From: Azoarcus sp031546845
GTDB taxonomy: Bacteria > Pseudomonadota > Gammaproteobacteria > Burkholderiales > Rhodocyclaceae
DNA length: 64,000 nt
Direction: 5' to 3'
NCBI GenBank assembly: GCA_031546845.1
Contig: JAVBJT010000021.1
Span: forward strand, 62,001-126,000
The notes beneath the pieces are model-generated. The model did not search any database. It saw only the letters and a program-made list of their open reading frames with translations, and was not told the DNA's origin. Positions within the stretch are counted from its first letter, which is position 1, and every line of letters starts with the position of its first letter. This document shows, piece after piece, positions 1-7,653 of the stretch. Position numbers and translations under genes: made by a program.

Positions 1-704
1 AGCATCCGCGCTTTGTTTCGGGTAATTTCAACACCGGCTTCATCGCCGAGGAGTACCCGAAAGGCTTCGACGCGTCGATGGTGCCGCACGATCACCCGAT
101 GCTGTTCGTAGCGGTGGCTGCCAGCTTGCACCGCGCCTTCGAGGACCACGACGCTGAAATCAGCGGCCAGATGCTCGGCCACGAGCGCGAGGTGAGCGAT
201 GATTACGTCATCGTCTACGGCGACGTTAGCGCCGATGTCAGCGTCAAAACGACGCAGGGCGGTTATGCCATTCACTATGAGGGCCGCGACCATGTGCTTA
301 TTGCCGATTGGCAGTTCGGCCAATTGCTGTACACCGGCACGCTCGACGGAAAACCCTTCACCATGCAGGTGGAGCGCGCGGGCCTTGTCTATAAGCTCGT
401 GCATGCCGGCGCGCGTACCGACTGCCACGTCATGAGTGCGCGCGGCGCCGCCATGCTGGCGAAGATGCCGGTCAAGCTGCCGCCCGATCTGTCGCGCTTC
501 CTGCTCTCGCCCATGCCTGGCTTGTTGCGCGAAGTTGCCGTGGTGGAAGGTCAGGAAGTGAAAGTCGGCGAGAAGCTCGCGGTGATCGAAGCCATGAAAA
601 TGGAAAACGTGCTCAAGGCCGAACAGGATGGCAAGGTGAAAAAGATCGTCGCCAGCGCCGGCTCAAGCCTGGCGGTGGATGAAGTCATCATCGAGTTTGA
701 ATAA
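1..704 (+). CDS. Acetyl/propionyl-CoA carboxylase biotin-carrying alpha subunit, C-terminal part
   Basis: Only the last about 234 codons are in the window; the frame is open from base 3 and the gene begins upstream. The C-terminus is a biotinyl (BCCP) domain with the attachment motif EAMKMEN. The biotinylated lysine codon is at 597-599, about 35 residues before the stop, as is usual. The part before it (PRFVSGNFNTGFIAEEYP) matches the region after the biotin carboxylase domain of propionyl/acetyl-CoA carboxylase alpha chains. The protein would carry carboxybiotin to a partner carboxyltransferase for carboxylation of a short acyl-CoA, in the cytoplasm. The substrate (propionyl, acetyl or methylcrotonyl) cannot be decided from this fragment; the partner gene is not in view. 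Confidence 0.9.
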   Translation, partial: HPRFVSGNFNTGFIAEEYPKGFDASMVPHDHPMLFVAVAASLHRAFEDHDAEISGQMLGHEREVSDDYVIVYGDVSADVSVKTTQGGYAIHYEGRDHVLIADWQFGQLLYTGTLDGKPFTMQVERAGLVYKLVHAGARTDCHVMSARGAAMLAKMPVKLPPDLSRFLLSPMPGLLREVAVVEGQEVKVGEKLAVIEAMKMENVLKAEQDGKVKKIVASAGSSLAVDEVIIEFE

Positions 705-749
705 GGGGCCGTAAGGGCTTGAAAAAGCCCTTGTTGCCTTGTTGGAAGA

Positions 750-779
750 ACGCCCCTTCGATGGGGCGTTTTGTTTTTC
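750..779 (+). terminator. Rho-independent terminator after the carboxylase alpha gene
   Basis: A perfect stem, CGCCCC at 751-756 and GGGGCG at 763-768, with a 6-nt loop is followed by a T-rich run (TTTTGTTTTT). It lies 46 bases after the carboxylase stop codon and reads in the same direction. Confidence 0.85.
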
Positions 780-877
780 CAGTCGCTCGCGGAACGTTAC
801 GCCCGTAGAGGGTCAGCTTCGGCCACGCCGCCGCAATGTATGCGGAAGATCGTTGGATTACGGCAAAAAACGAGCAA

Positions 878-916
878 GAAAAAGCCCACAAGCGTTTTCA
901 CGTTGTGGGCTTTTTT
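878..916 (-). terminator. Bidirectional-looking terminator after tRNA-Ser
   Basis: The inverted repeat AAAGCCCACAA / TTGTGGGCTTT has an 11-nt loop and is flanked by A-runs on one side and T-runs on the other, so it could work on both strands. It lies 17 bases beyond the 3' end of the minus-strand tRNA-Ser gene and probably ends the lysC-tRNA transcript. Confidence 0.75.
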
Positions 917-932
917 GATGCTACTTTGCATT

Positions 933-1025
933 TGGCGGAAACGGAGGGATTCGAACCCTCGATACCTGTTTTGCAGGTATGCTCCCTTAGCAGGGGAGTG
1001 CCTTCGACCTCTCGGCCACGTTTCC
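933..1025 (-). tRNA. tRNA-Ser (anticodon GCU)
   Basis: Read on the minus strand the gene begins GGAAACGTGGCCGAGAGG and ends with the matching acceptor strand CGTTTCC, discriminator G and an encoded CCA. The T-arm contains GGTTCGAATCC. The anticodon loop CTGCTAA gives anticodon GCU, reading AGC/AGU serine codons. A long variable arm (TACCTG...CAGGTA) is present, as expected of a class II serine tRNA. It lies 57 bases downstream of lysC in the same direction, so the two may be co-transcribed. Confidence 0.97.
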
Positions 1026-1082
1026 TTAAGAACGCGCGACTATAGCCATTTTGCGCCGCGCGGTCAATTTACCAAGCCTTTT

Positions 1083-2309
1083 TCAAACGCCGTTTTCAAG
1101 GCCGAAGGCCTTGTGTAGTACGCGAACGGCAAGTTCCAGATATTTTTCTTCGATTGCCACGGAAATCTTGATTTCCGATGTGGTGATCATCTGAATGTTG
1201 ATGCCTTCCTCGGCCAGCGTGCGGAACATTTTCGAGGCCACGCCGGGGTGCGAGCGCATACCGACGCCGACGATGGAAACCTTGGCCATGGTCTTGTCGC
1301 TTTCGACGGCGCGGGCGCCGAAATGCGCTTTCAAGCCCTCGAGCACTTTCGCCGCCTTGTCCAGATCGCCGCGCCCGACCGTGAACGAAAAATCGGTGGT
1401 GCCGTCGTGGCCGATGTTCTGGACGATCATATCCACATCGATGTTGGCGTCGGCGATGGGGCCGAGTATCTGATAGGCAACACCGGGCTTGTCCGGCACG
1501 CCGACCACGGTGAGCTTGGCTTCGTCGCGATTGAAGGCGATGCCGGAAATGACGGGCTGTTCCATGTTCTTGTCTTCCTCAACGGTGATCAGAGTCCCTT
1601 CGCCTTCTTCCTGGAAGCTCGAAAGGACGCGCAGCTTGACCTTGTATTTACCAGCGAACTCGACGGAGCGTATTTGCAAGACCTTCGAGCCGAGGCTGGC
1701 CATTTCCAGCATTTCTTCAAAGGTAATGGTGTCGAGCTTGCGCGCTTCGGGGACGATGCGCGGGTCGGTGGTGTAGACGCCGTCTACATCGGTATAGATT
1801 TGGCATTCGTCCGCTTTCAGCGCCGCGGCGAGCGCTACCGCCGTGGTGTCGGAGCCGCCACGGCCCAGCGTCGTGATGTTGCCGGAGGCATCGACACCCT
1901 GGAAGCCGGCGACGACGACGACATGGCCCGCGTCGAGATCGTTCCGGATCGGCGCGTCGTCAATACTCAGAATGCGGGCTTTGGTGTGGGACGAATCGGT
2001 AAGGATTTTTACTTGTGCGCCGGTGTAGCTTTTGGCCGTTACGCTCGTGTCGTTGAGCGCCATGCACAGCAAGCCGATCGTTACTTGCTCGCCCGTGGAA
2101 AGCACCACGTCGAGCTCCCGAGGCGTCGGATGATCGGAGATATCTTTCGTCAAGGCGACGAGGCGGTTGGTTTCACCGCTCATCGCCGAAACCACGACGA
2201 TGACTTGATGGCCCTGCGCGCGGAACTTCGCCACTTTGCGGGCAACGTTCTTGATACGCTCGGGACTACCCATCGAAGTGCCGCCATACTTCTGAACTAT
2301 CAGTGCCAT
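1083..2309 (-). CDS. lysC: Aspartate kinase
   Basis: This 408-residue aspartokinase phosphorylates aspartate, the first committed step toward lysine, threonine, methionine and diaminopimelate. The N-terminal kinase domain opens with VQKYGGTSMGS (nucleotide/aspartate site) and contains TLGRGGSDTTAVALAAAL near residue 150. The C-terminal third (from about residue 265) carries tandem ACT domains for feedback control by lysine and/or threonine. Length matches the monofunctional beta-type enzyme of Pseudomonas and betaproteobacteria. An internal translation start giving a separate beta subunit, known in some relatives, cannot be judged here. The start ATG gives the canonical MALIVQKYGG N-terminus. 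The gene precedes tRNA-Ser. Homoserine dehydrogenase of the same pathway is at 47.9-49.2 kb. Confidence 0.97.
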   Translation of the reverse strand: MALIVQKYGGTSMGSPERIKNVARKVAKFRAQGHQVIVVVSAMSGETNRLVALTKDISDHPTPRELDVVLSTGEQVTIGLLCMALNDTSVTAKSYTGAQVKILTDSSHTKARILSIDDAPIRNDLDAGHVVVVAGFQGVDASGNITTLGRGGSDTTAVALAAALKADECQIYTDVDGVYTTDPRIVPEARKLDTITFEEMLEMASLGSKVLQIRSVEFAGKYKVKLRVLSSFQEEGEGTLITVEEDKNMEQPVISGIAFNRDEAKLTVVGVPDKPGVAYQILGPIADANIDVDMIVQNIGHDGTTDFSFTVGRGDLDKAAKVLEGLKAHFGARAVESDKTMAKVSIVGVGMRSHPGVASKMFRTLAEEGINIQMITTSEIKISVAIEEKYLELAVRVLHKAFGLENGV

Positions 2310-2450
2310 TGCCGCATCCGGGTATGTGGTGGGTAAAGGGCGGAATTTTACCTAATGGCAGTTTTTTTTGCAGAACTGGATGTAATTTTCGTAGACAGGA
2401 ACTTTGTCACGGTGGGGGATAAATTCCCAATTATCCTGTAACGATCCAGG

Positions 2451-2480
2451 TTGTATGTGCGCAGAATAGTAATCTATACT
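2451..2480 (+). promoter_or_regulatory. Candidate sigma70 promoter of the HTH gene
   Basis: A TATACT -10 element at 2475-2480 is preceded, 18 bases away, by TTGTAT at 2451-2456 as a -35. The predicted transcription start, near 2487, falls at the edge of the palindrome at 2489-2506. The surrounding DNA is clearly more AT-rich than its neighbours. This is assignment by consensus only. Confidence 0.5.
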
Positions 2481-2488
2481 TTAATGCA

Positions 2489-2506
2489 CTATGACTTAAG
2501 TCATAG
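2489..2506. promoter_or_regulatory. Perfect 18-bp palindrome, candidate operator for the HTH regulator
   Basis: CTATGACTTAAGTCATAG is identical to its reverse complement. It sits just downstream of a candidate -10 element and about 90 bases ahead of a small HTH gene, the usual place for an autorepressor site. There is no T-run, so it is not a terminator. Confidence 0.5.
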
Positions 2507-2596
2507 GAACTTATTCAGCGGTAGCCAAGTCACATAGCACATCCGACTGAGCAGGTTTGGCTTCACCATATATGGCTTCACACAAAGGACGGAATC

Positions 2597-2890
2597 ATGA
2601 AGAGCGTGGAAAATATTGACGTACGTGAAATTCGTCGCAAACTGGGTCTGAACCAATCTCAATTCTGGTCCAAGATCGGCGTGACCCAGAGCGGCGGATC
2701 GCGTTATGAAAGTGGTCGTAATATCCCGCGCCCGGTGCAAGCGTTGCTTCGTCTTGTTCACATCGAGCAGATCGATATCAACAAGGTCAGGAAAGACGAC
2801 GTGGAAGTGGCGGAATATCTCAAGACGACCAATCCCGATCTGTACAAGACGCTAAAAAAGGAAGCGCGCGCCAAGCGCAAAGAGCGGTAA
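2597..2890 (+). CDS. XRE-family helix-turn-helix transcriptional regulator, 97 aa
   Basis: This is a single-domain DNA-binding protein. The HTH covers roughly residues 9-45 (REIRRKLGLNQSQFWSKIG, then TQSGGSRYESGRNIPRP), with the Q-S-Q-F and S-RYE-GR spacing of the Cro/C1 fold. The rest is a short charged helix ending in a lysine/arginine-rich tail (KKEARAKRKER). There is no sensor or peptidase domain. ATG 2597 follows an AAGGAC ribosome site at 2585-2590. The 5' leader holds a candidate promoter, an 18-bp palindrome and a 9-bp direct repeat (TGGCTTCAC at 2558 and 2573) around CCATATATGG, so autoregulation is likely. The target genes are unknown. A hairpin terminator follows 44 bases after the stop. 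Confidence 0.85.
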   Translation: MKSVENIDVREIRRKLGLNQSQFWSKIGVTQSGGSRYESGRNIPRPVQALLRLVHIEQIDINKVRKDDVEVAEYLKTTNPDLYKTLKKEARAKRKER

Positions 2891-2932
2891 AAGGCGTGCT
2901 TGACTGGGCGGCGTTGCCGCTACCAGCGCGTT

Positions 2933-3784
2933 TCAAGGGCTGACGTGAACCGTCAGCCCTTTTTTCTTTAGCCGCTCGGCAATGCTTTCCAATTCGTTCG
3001 CGCTCAATGGGGAAAGGCGCGAGGCTTCGGCCTGTTGCGATGGCCGCGCGATTCCGTACAGCAATACGCCGGCCAATTGTTCAGGCGCCGCCGCGTCGAG
3101 CAGCGTCAGATAAGCATCGAGCATGTCTTTTCGCGGCGCTTCGCCGTCCCAGCGAAATAGGCAGGTTTGCACCCACGTTCGGCATAAGGATGTGCATAAA
3201 CGCAGGTTGCGGGCAATGGCTTCCGGTTTGAGGCGCACGCCGTTGATCTTTTCGATCTCCGCGCTTTCTCCGGCATCGACCTTAAACCATACTTCGCCGC
3301 CCGCTTCGCCGATCAGCCGTATGCCCGCGCGTACCGCCGCTCGCATCATCAGGCTGCCGTTGGTGATGAGCCGGATGGGGACGGCGGATAGGCCGAATTG
3401 CTCGCGCAGACGGATGACGAGGGCGACGATTCCGGGAAAATTTTCCGCGCTGGTCGGTTCGCCATTGCCGGAGAAAGCGATATCTTGAATGCCGCGCAAG
3501 CCTTCGGGAGCGTTGCGCGATAGCCAGTCGCCGTGCACGAGCGCGTCGAGAAAGCCGTGTAGCTCTCGTTCCAGCAAATCAATGTCGATCGGTGGCGCTT
3601 TGCCCCGCGTCAAGCCGGGCACTTGGCAATAGGCGCAATGCCAGTTGCACGCGTTGTTGGGGTTGAGGTTGATGCCTATCGAAACGCCGCCGGCTCGCCG
3701 GGACAAAACCGGGTAGACATACATCAGCCCCGCCAGGTTACGGTCGTGGTCGAGAGTGGATAGAGGGCGGGCGGTGGATATCAT
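2933..3784 (-). CDS. Radical SAM protein (COG0731-like)
   Basis: This 283-residue radical SAM enzyme has the [4Fe-4S]/SAM motif CNWHCAYC (CxxxCxxC) around residue 47, preceded by GVSIGINLNPNNA. That pattern resembles the COG0731 group related to wyosine-forming TYW1. A downstream ISGNGEPT-like segment (FSGNGEPTSAENF) is the GGEP-type SAM-binding stretch. It probably makes a 5'-deoxyadenosyl radical for a modification reaction in the cytoplasm; the substrate is unknown. It is divergent from queD with 100 bases between the starts. That suggests a possible link to 7-deazaguanine or other RNA modification, but it does not look like QueE, whose fold is shorter and whose N-terminus differs. Radical SAM assignment is secure; function is not. 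Confidence 0.85.
   Translation of the reverse strand: MISTARPLSTLDHDRNLAGLMYVYPVLSRRAGGVSIGINLNPNNACNWHCAYCQVPGLTRGKAPPIDIDLLERELHGFLDALVHGDWLSRNAPEGLRGIQDIAFSGNGEPTSAENFPGIVALVIRLREQFGLSAVPIRLITNGSLMMRAAVRAGIRLIGEAGGEVWFKVDAGESAEIEKINGVRLKPEAIARNLRLCTSLCRTWVQTCLFRWDGEAPRKDMLDAYLTLLDAAAPEQLAGVLLYGIARPSQQAEASRLSPLSANELESIAERLKKKGLTVHVSP
2935..2969 (+). terminator. Rho-independent terminator of the HTH gene, overlapping the end of the convergent gene
   Basis: An 11-bp perfect stem, AAGGGCTGACG / CGTCAGCCCTT, with a 5-nt loop is followed by TTTTTCTTT on the plus strand. It lies inside the last codons of the convergent radical SAM gene, so those codons also encode the terminator. Confidence 0.85.
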
Positions 3785-3841
3785 TGCGCATGCAGCCTGC
3801 TGCGGGCGGGAAAGGGAGCTAAAGGTCGGCCAGGAGGCCGA

Positions 3842-3850
3842 TGTTACAAT
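3842..3850 (+). promoter_or_regulatory. Extended -10 element ahead of queD
   Basis: TGTTACAAT (TG-n-TACAAT) lies 35 bases ahead of the queD start. No good -35 is visible, which fits an extended -10 promoter. The same 9-mer occurs ahead of phaC at 54360. Confidence 0.4.
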
Positions 3851-3884
3851 CGAACGCTAACATGCTCGATTTTCCGAGGTTCTC

Positions 3885-4334
3885 ATGCGCATCACCCGTC
3901 GTCTGGAATTCGATGCTGGTCATCGAATTCCAGATCATGCCAGCCAATGCCGCCATCTGCACGGCCATCGTTATGCGATAGAGATCACCTTGTCCGGCGA
4001 TGTGATCGATGCCGCAGGGCGGGCGGATAACGGCATGGTGATGGATTTTGCCGATATCAAAAAGATTGCCGCCGAATTGGTCGTCGATTGCTGGGATCAC
4101 GCTTTTCTTGCCTATCGCGGCGATACCGTGGTGACGGCGTTTCTCGCCTCCTTGCCGGGGCACAAAACGGTGTTGCTCGACGTTGTGCCGACCGCGGAAA
4201 ACCTGGCCGCCGAGGCATTCCGTATCCTTGAGCCCGCCTACCGTAGCAGTTACGGGAACAGTTTGCGTCTGGAAAAGGTTCGCCTTTACGAAACGCCCAA
4301 TTGCTGGGCGGATGCGTTGCGCGGCGAAGTCTGA
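3885..4334 (+). CDS. queD: 6-carboxy-5,6,7,8-tetrahydropterin synthase / 6-pyruvoyl-tetrahydropterin synthase family
   Basis: This 149-residue member of the PTPS/QueD family would convert dihydroneopterin triphosphate to 6-carboxytetrahydropterin in the queuosine (preQ0) pathway. The zinc-binding histidines are visible as FDAGHRIP and HLHGH, with the catalytic cysteine in between (SQCRH). Later acidic and histidine residues (WDHAFL, then PTAEN) match the family. ATG 3885 follows a GAGG ribosome site at 3876-3879. Codons 6-17 form a perfect 14-bp inverted repeat (3902-3934), which is unusual so near a start. queC, queE and queF are not in the window. QueD is the best call, although a PTPS-like paralogue with another role cannot be excluded. 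Confidence 0.88.
   Translation: MRITRRLEFDAGHRIPDHASQCRHLHGHRYAIEITLSGDVIDAAGRADNGMVMDFADIKKIAAELVVDCWDHAFLAYRGDTVVTAFLASLPGHKTVLLDVVPTAENLAAEAFRILEPAYRSSYGNSLRLEKVRLYETPNCWADALRGEV
3902..3934 (+). promoter_or_regulatory. Perfect 14-bp hairpin inside the start of queD
   Basis: TCTGGAATTCGATG at 3902-3915 and CATCGAATTCCAGA at 3921-3934 are exact reverse complements separated by 5 nt. The mRNA could form a strong stem-loop beginning 17 bases after the start codon. It contains two EcoRI-like GAATTC sites by consequence. A role in translation or mRNA stability is inferred. Confidence 0.55.
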
Positions 4335-4388
4335 GGCTATGGCTCAGCCTGAACGTAGCGCCGCTCTTCCGATTTCTATTCAGAACAT

Positions 4389-5570
4389 TCAGACCACATA
4401 GCGCCGCAGCCGCAAGGAAAACTCCTGCAATTGACCTATGCCGCTCTGTTCCGCGCGGGCGATCCAGTCGCGCAGTTGTTTCAATAGCTGTTCCTGCGTA
4501 GCCGTGGAACGTGCCCAGATAGCGCACAGTTCTTCGCGCATTGAGACGACGGTGGAGAGTGCCGCGCTATTTTTCAGCATGGCTTCGAGGCGCTGCTTTT
4601 CGCTGTTGGAAAGATTGCGCTCCTCACCGGACAATACCCAGCGCTTAAAAGCCCTGGCGTTGAAGTGGCCGTTTTCGGCACCGATCTGGGCGCGCTTGAG
4701 TTTTTTGATTTCATCGCCGCAGGTGCGTTTGAGCGATGCAATGTAATCGGTCATGACGTCGTAGCGGTGAAGGATGACCGCTTGCAGCGTGTCGAGATCC
4801 GGAATGCGCTTGGCTTCGCCGAATTTAGGTATCGGGATCACTTTCTTCACCTTGGCCAGGCAGAGCGCCTGCAGTGTGCGGATGTAGGCCCAGCCAAGAT
4901 CGAATTCGTACCACTTGGCCGAGAATTTGGCCGAGGTAGCAAAGCTGTGGTGATTGTTGTGCAGCTCTTCGCCGCCAATGACCAGACCCCAGGGAATGAG
5001 ATTGGTCGAGGCGTCGGCGCAACCGAAGTTGCGATAACCCCAATAGTGCCCAAGCCCGTTGACGACGCCGGCGGCCCAGAACGGTATCCACGCCATCTGT
5101 GTGGCCCAGATAGCGAGGCCGAGCGGGCCGAAAGCGGCCAGGTCGATGAACAGCATGAGGCTGATACCCATGGCCGAGTGGCGATAGACGTGGCGTTCCA
5201 TCCAATCGTCCGGCGTGCCGTGGCCATAGCGGGCGAGCGTTTCCTTGTTTCTAGCCTCGATGCGGTAGAGTTCCGCGCCTTCCCACAGAACTTTGCCGAT
5301 GCCGCGTGTTTGCGGGCTGTGCGGATCGTCGGCGGTTTCGCATTTGGCGTGATGTTTGCGGTGAATGGCAGTCCATTCCTTTGTCACCATGCCCGTTGTG
5401 AGCCATAGCCAGAAACGGAAAAAATGGCTCGGCAAGGGGTGTAATTCCAACGCTCGGTGGGCTTGGTGGCGGTGCAGATAAATGGTGACGGAGGCGATGG
5501 TGACGTGGGTCAAAGCCAAGGCAACGACGATGTAGCCCCACCAGGGAAGTACGAACAGGCCGGTAAACAT
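4389..5570 (-). CDS. Membrane fatty acid (acyl-CoA) desaturase with C-terminal extension
   Basis: This 393-residue protein has the three histidine boxes of the membrane-bound desaturase family: HRHQAHR near residue 33, HRKHHAK about 40 residues later and ELHNNHH in the C-terminal half. These bind the di-iron centre. Hydrophobic segments before and between the boxes fit four membrane helices. It would introduce a double bond (probably delta-9) into acyl-CoA or phospholipid acyl chains, adjusting membrane fluidity. After the desaturase domain an extra stretch of about 120 residues is charged and helical, ending in a segment (NSEKQRLEAMLKNS) that looks coiled-coil. ATG 5570 is chosen because AAGGAT precedes it; a TTG 36 bases upstream is the alternative. 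It is convergent with queD. Confidence 0.88.
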   Translation of the reverse strand: MFTGLFVLPWWGYIVVALALTHVTIASVTIYLHRHQAHRALELHPLPSHFFRFWLWLTTGMVTKEWTAIHRKHHAKCETADDPHSPQTRGIGKVLWEGAELYRIEARNKETLARYGHGTPDDWMERHVYRHSAMGISLMLFIDLAAFGPLGLAIWATQMAWIPFWAAGVVNGLGHYWGYRNFGCADASTNLIPWGLVIGGEELHNNHHSFATSAKFSAKWYEFDLGWAYIRTLQALCLAKVKKVIPIPKFGEAKRIPDLDTLQAVILHRYDVMTDYIASLKRTCGDEIKKLKRAQIGAENGHFNARAFKRWVLSGEERNLSNSEKQRLEAMLKNSAALSTVVSMREELCAIWARSTATQEQLLKQLRDWIARAEQSGIGQLQEFSLRLRRYVV

Positions 5571-5653
5571 GAGTGGCGATATCCTTGAGAAGACCCTGAA
5601 AAGCAATCGGCTTTAATGCGATGCACCGGATGCCTATCTGGTTTGTATGGGGC

Positions 5654-7051
5654 TCATGCGGAGTGCGGATGAGCGGGCGGTGGTTCTCCTGGCGCTTCTT
5701 GCCGCGCGGCAATTCCTGGCTGATCGGTTAAGCCTGGAACGGTGCTGCTTTCCGCGGTAATGCGGATTTCGCGCTGCGGGAAGGGAAAGCCGATGCCCGC
5801 GGCCTTGAAGCTGCGCCAGACCTTCATGTTGATCGCGGAAACGATGTCCGATGTTCCCTCGCTGGGGTCCGTGATCCAGCAGCCCAGGCGCAGTTGAATG
5901 CCGTTTTCGCCGAAGCTGGTGAGGTAAGCGGACGGCGGCGGTTTTTGCAGCACGCGCCGCTGTTCCCTGGCTACTTCGACCAGGATCGCCATCGCCTGTT
6001 CCACGTCGGCGGTGTAGCTGACCTGGAACGATAAGGTCAAGGAAACCTGATTGTCGCTCAGCGTTTCGTTTTGCACCACGGAGCTCACCAGGATTTCGTT
6101 CGGCACGATGGACTCGATACCGTTGGAGGCGCGCAGCACGGTGTAGCGGGTGGTGATTTCCTTGACGATGCCGCGCTCGTTGCCGATGGTGATAAGGCTG
6201 CCGATGCGCAGGGAGCGGTCGAGCAGAATGATGAAGCCGGAAACGTAGTTGGCGGCGATTTTCTGTAGGCCGAAGCCGAGACCGACGCCGAGCGCGCCGC
6301 CGAACATCGATAGCGTCGTCAGATTGATCCCCACCATGGGCAGTGCGATCAGAATCGCCACGATCAACAGCACTGCCCTGGATATGCGCGCCAGTACCAG
6401 GCGTACATTCGGGTCCATGTGCGAGGCGCCGGCCAGCCGCCGTTCCAGCATGCCGGCGAGCCACAAGGCGATGATCACGGCCAGCAGTACCATCGCGATG
6501 CCCTGCATGACTGTCCATAAGGAGAGCCTTTGCGTGCCGAGCATGAGGGAGATCGAGTCGAGGTCCTTGATGATGTCCGGCAGCCAGCCCAGGAGATGGA
6601 GCGCGACGATGGCCCAAACGGTGATGGCAAACGTTTTTTCCAGCCCCACGGACCAGGCCGCTCCTCCGATTGTTTGGCGCAGGGCGAAAGCGACAAAACG
6701 GATGACCACCATCGACAGCAACAGGGGTATGGCTAGGTCGAGCAGATAGACTTTGTAAAACCGGCTCAGCACGCTACGCGCGACGATGACGAAAATGAGC
6801 GCGGACAGCGGAAACAGCAGGCGACGCATGCTGTGCGCACCGAAACGGCGGACGGTGTTGACCGCTTCGTTGTCGTCCGTCAGCCGGAGGGTGTGGCGCG
6901 TGGCGATGCGTTGGATCAACCAGCCGCAGGCAAGGCTCAGCACGAGCGCGCCGATTTGCCACATCACTTGCGGGTCGTGCAGATCGTCCGCGATGCGGTC
7001 CCACAAAGTGGCGCATTCGGCGGCCAATCCGGTGGTGAAGGGTCTCACCAT
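5654..7051 (-). CDS. MscS-family mechanosensitive ion channel
   Basis: This 465-residue inner-membrane protein has several hydrophobic N-terminal helices followed by the MscS pore/beta domain. The pore-lining helix is the glycine/alanine-rich FGGALGVGLGFGLQKIAANY. It is followed by SGFIILLDRSLRIGSLITIG and IVPNEILVSSVVQNET, which are characteristic of the beta domain. It probably opens under membrane tension to release solutes on osmotic downshock. It is longer than E. coli MscS (286 aa), with extra N-terminal helices. ATG 7051 starts 2 bases after the stop of the upstream nuclease gene, implying co-translation. The C-terminus is short and proline-rich. Confidence 0.9.
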   Translation of the reverse strand: MVRPFTTGLAAECATLWDRIADDLHDPQVMWQIGALVLSLACGWLIQRIATRHTLRLTDDNEAVNTVRRFGAHSMRRLLFPLSALIFVIVARSVLSRFYKVYLLDLAIPLLLSMVVIRFVAFALRQTIGGAAWSVGLEKTFAITVWAIVALHLLGWLPDIIKDLDSISLMLGTQRLSLWTVMQGIAMVLLAVIIALWLAGMLERRLAGASHMDPNVRLVLARISRAVLLIVAILIALPMVGINLTTLSMFGGALGVGLGFGLQKIAANYVSGFIILLDRSLRIGSLITIGNERGIVKEITTRYTVLRASNGIESIVPNEILVSSVVQNETLSDNQVSLTLSFQVSYTADVEQAMAILVEVAREQRRVLQKPPPSAYLTSFGENGIQLRLGCWITDPSEGTSDIVSAINMKVWRSFKAAGIGFPFPQREIRITAESSTVPGLTDQPGIAARQEAPGEPPPAHPHSA

Positions 7052-7053
7052 GT

Positions 7054-7653
7054 TCAAGGTTTCCTGGATAGGCGGGTGATCGGGGTGGCTTGCGCGCGGT
7101 GGCGGCGCCAGTTTTCGCGATAAATTCGCGCGAGCGCACAGTTCTGGCGTAACACCACTACGTTTTCGGCGTTGCGGTTCTGGGCTGACCAAGTGAAATT
7201 GTACGAACCGGTTGCTACTGCGCAATGCGGGCCGTCGGCATCGGCAATCAGCAGTTTGTTATGCGCTGCGGCATAGCGGGTTTCCAGCGCCACCGGCACG
7301 CCGGCGGCGAGCAGGCGGGGCAGGGCGCTGATGTTTTGCGCGCGCTGGTTCATCTGCGCATCGGCCAGCACGTTGACTGTTACACCGCGCCGCCGCGCCG
7401 CTATCAGCGCGTCGGCGATGCGCCGGCTGGTAAAGGTATAAGCCTGTACTTGCAAGCTGTGCCGCGCGTTGTCGATTACGCGCAGCAGCAGGGCTTCGAT
7501 GTTGTCTCCCGGCGTAAAGGCCACTTCCACCTCGCCGCTGGCTGGCAAACGCTGCCCCGCCTGCGCCGGGTAAGCCGTTACGATTGCCAGCAGCGCCAGG
7601 GATGCCGTGGCATGGCGGAACGTTGCCGCCGTGCGGCGGCGCGTTTCAGGCAC
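7054..7653 (-). CDS. Secreted phospholipase D-like (HKD) nuclease
   Basis: This 199-residue protein has an N-terminal signal peptide (SLALLAIVTAYPAQA) and one PLD active-site motif, HNKLLIAD followed by GSYNFTWSAQNRNAEN (HxKxxxxD...GSxN). One HKD motif in a protein of about 180 mature residues matches the Nuc/BfiI-type endonuclease group, which acts as dimers. It is probably a periplasmic or secreted nuclease or phosphodiesterase. No ATG fits. GTG at 7653 is chosen, which overlaps the end of the upstream methyltransferase gene by 8 bases; TTG 7659 is the alternative. The overlap suggests translational coupling in the methyltransferase-nuclease-channel unit. Confidence 0.83.
   Translation of the reverse strand: MPETRRRTAATFRHATASLALLAIVTAYPAQAGQRLPASGEVEVAFTPGDNIEALLLRVIDNARHSLQVQAYTFTSRRIADALIAARRRGVTVNVLADAQMNQRAQNISALPRLLAAGVPVALETRYAAAHNKLLIADADGPHCAVATGSYNFTWSAQNRNAENVVVLRQNCALARIYRENWRRHRAQATPITRLSRKP

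Noticed and set aside
1248..2336. Long open frame opposite lysC
   Set aside because: It is antisense to an unmistakable aspartokinase and has no family or ribosome site. Long antisense frames are expected in GC-rich DNA.
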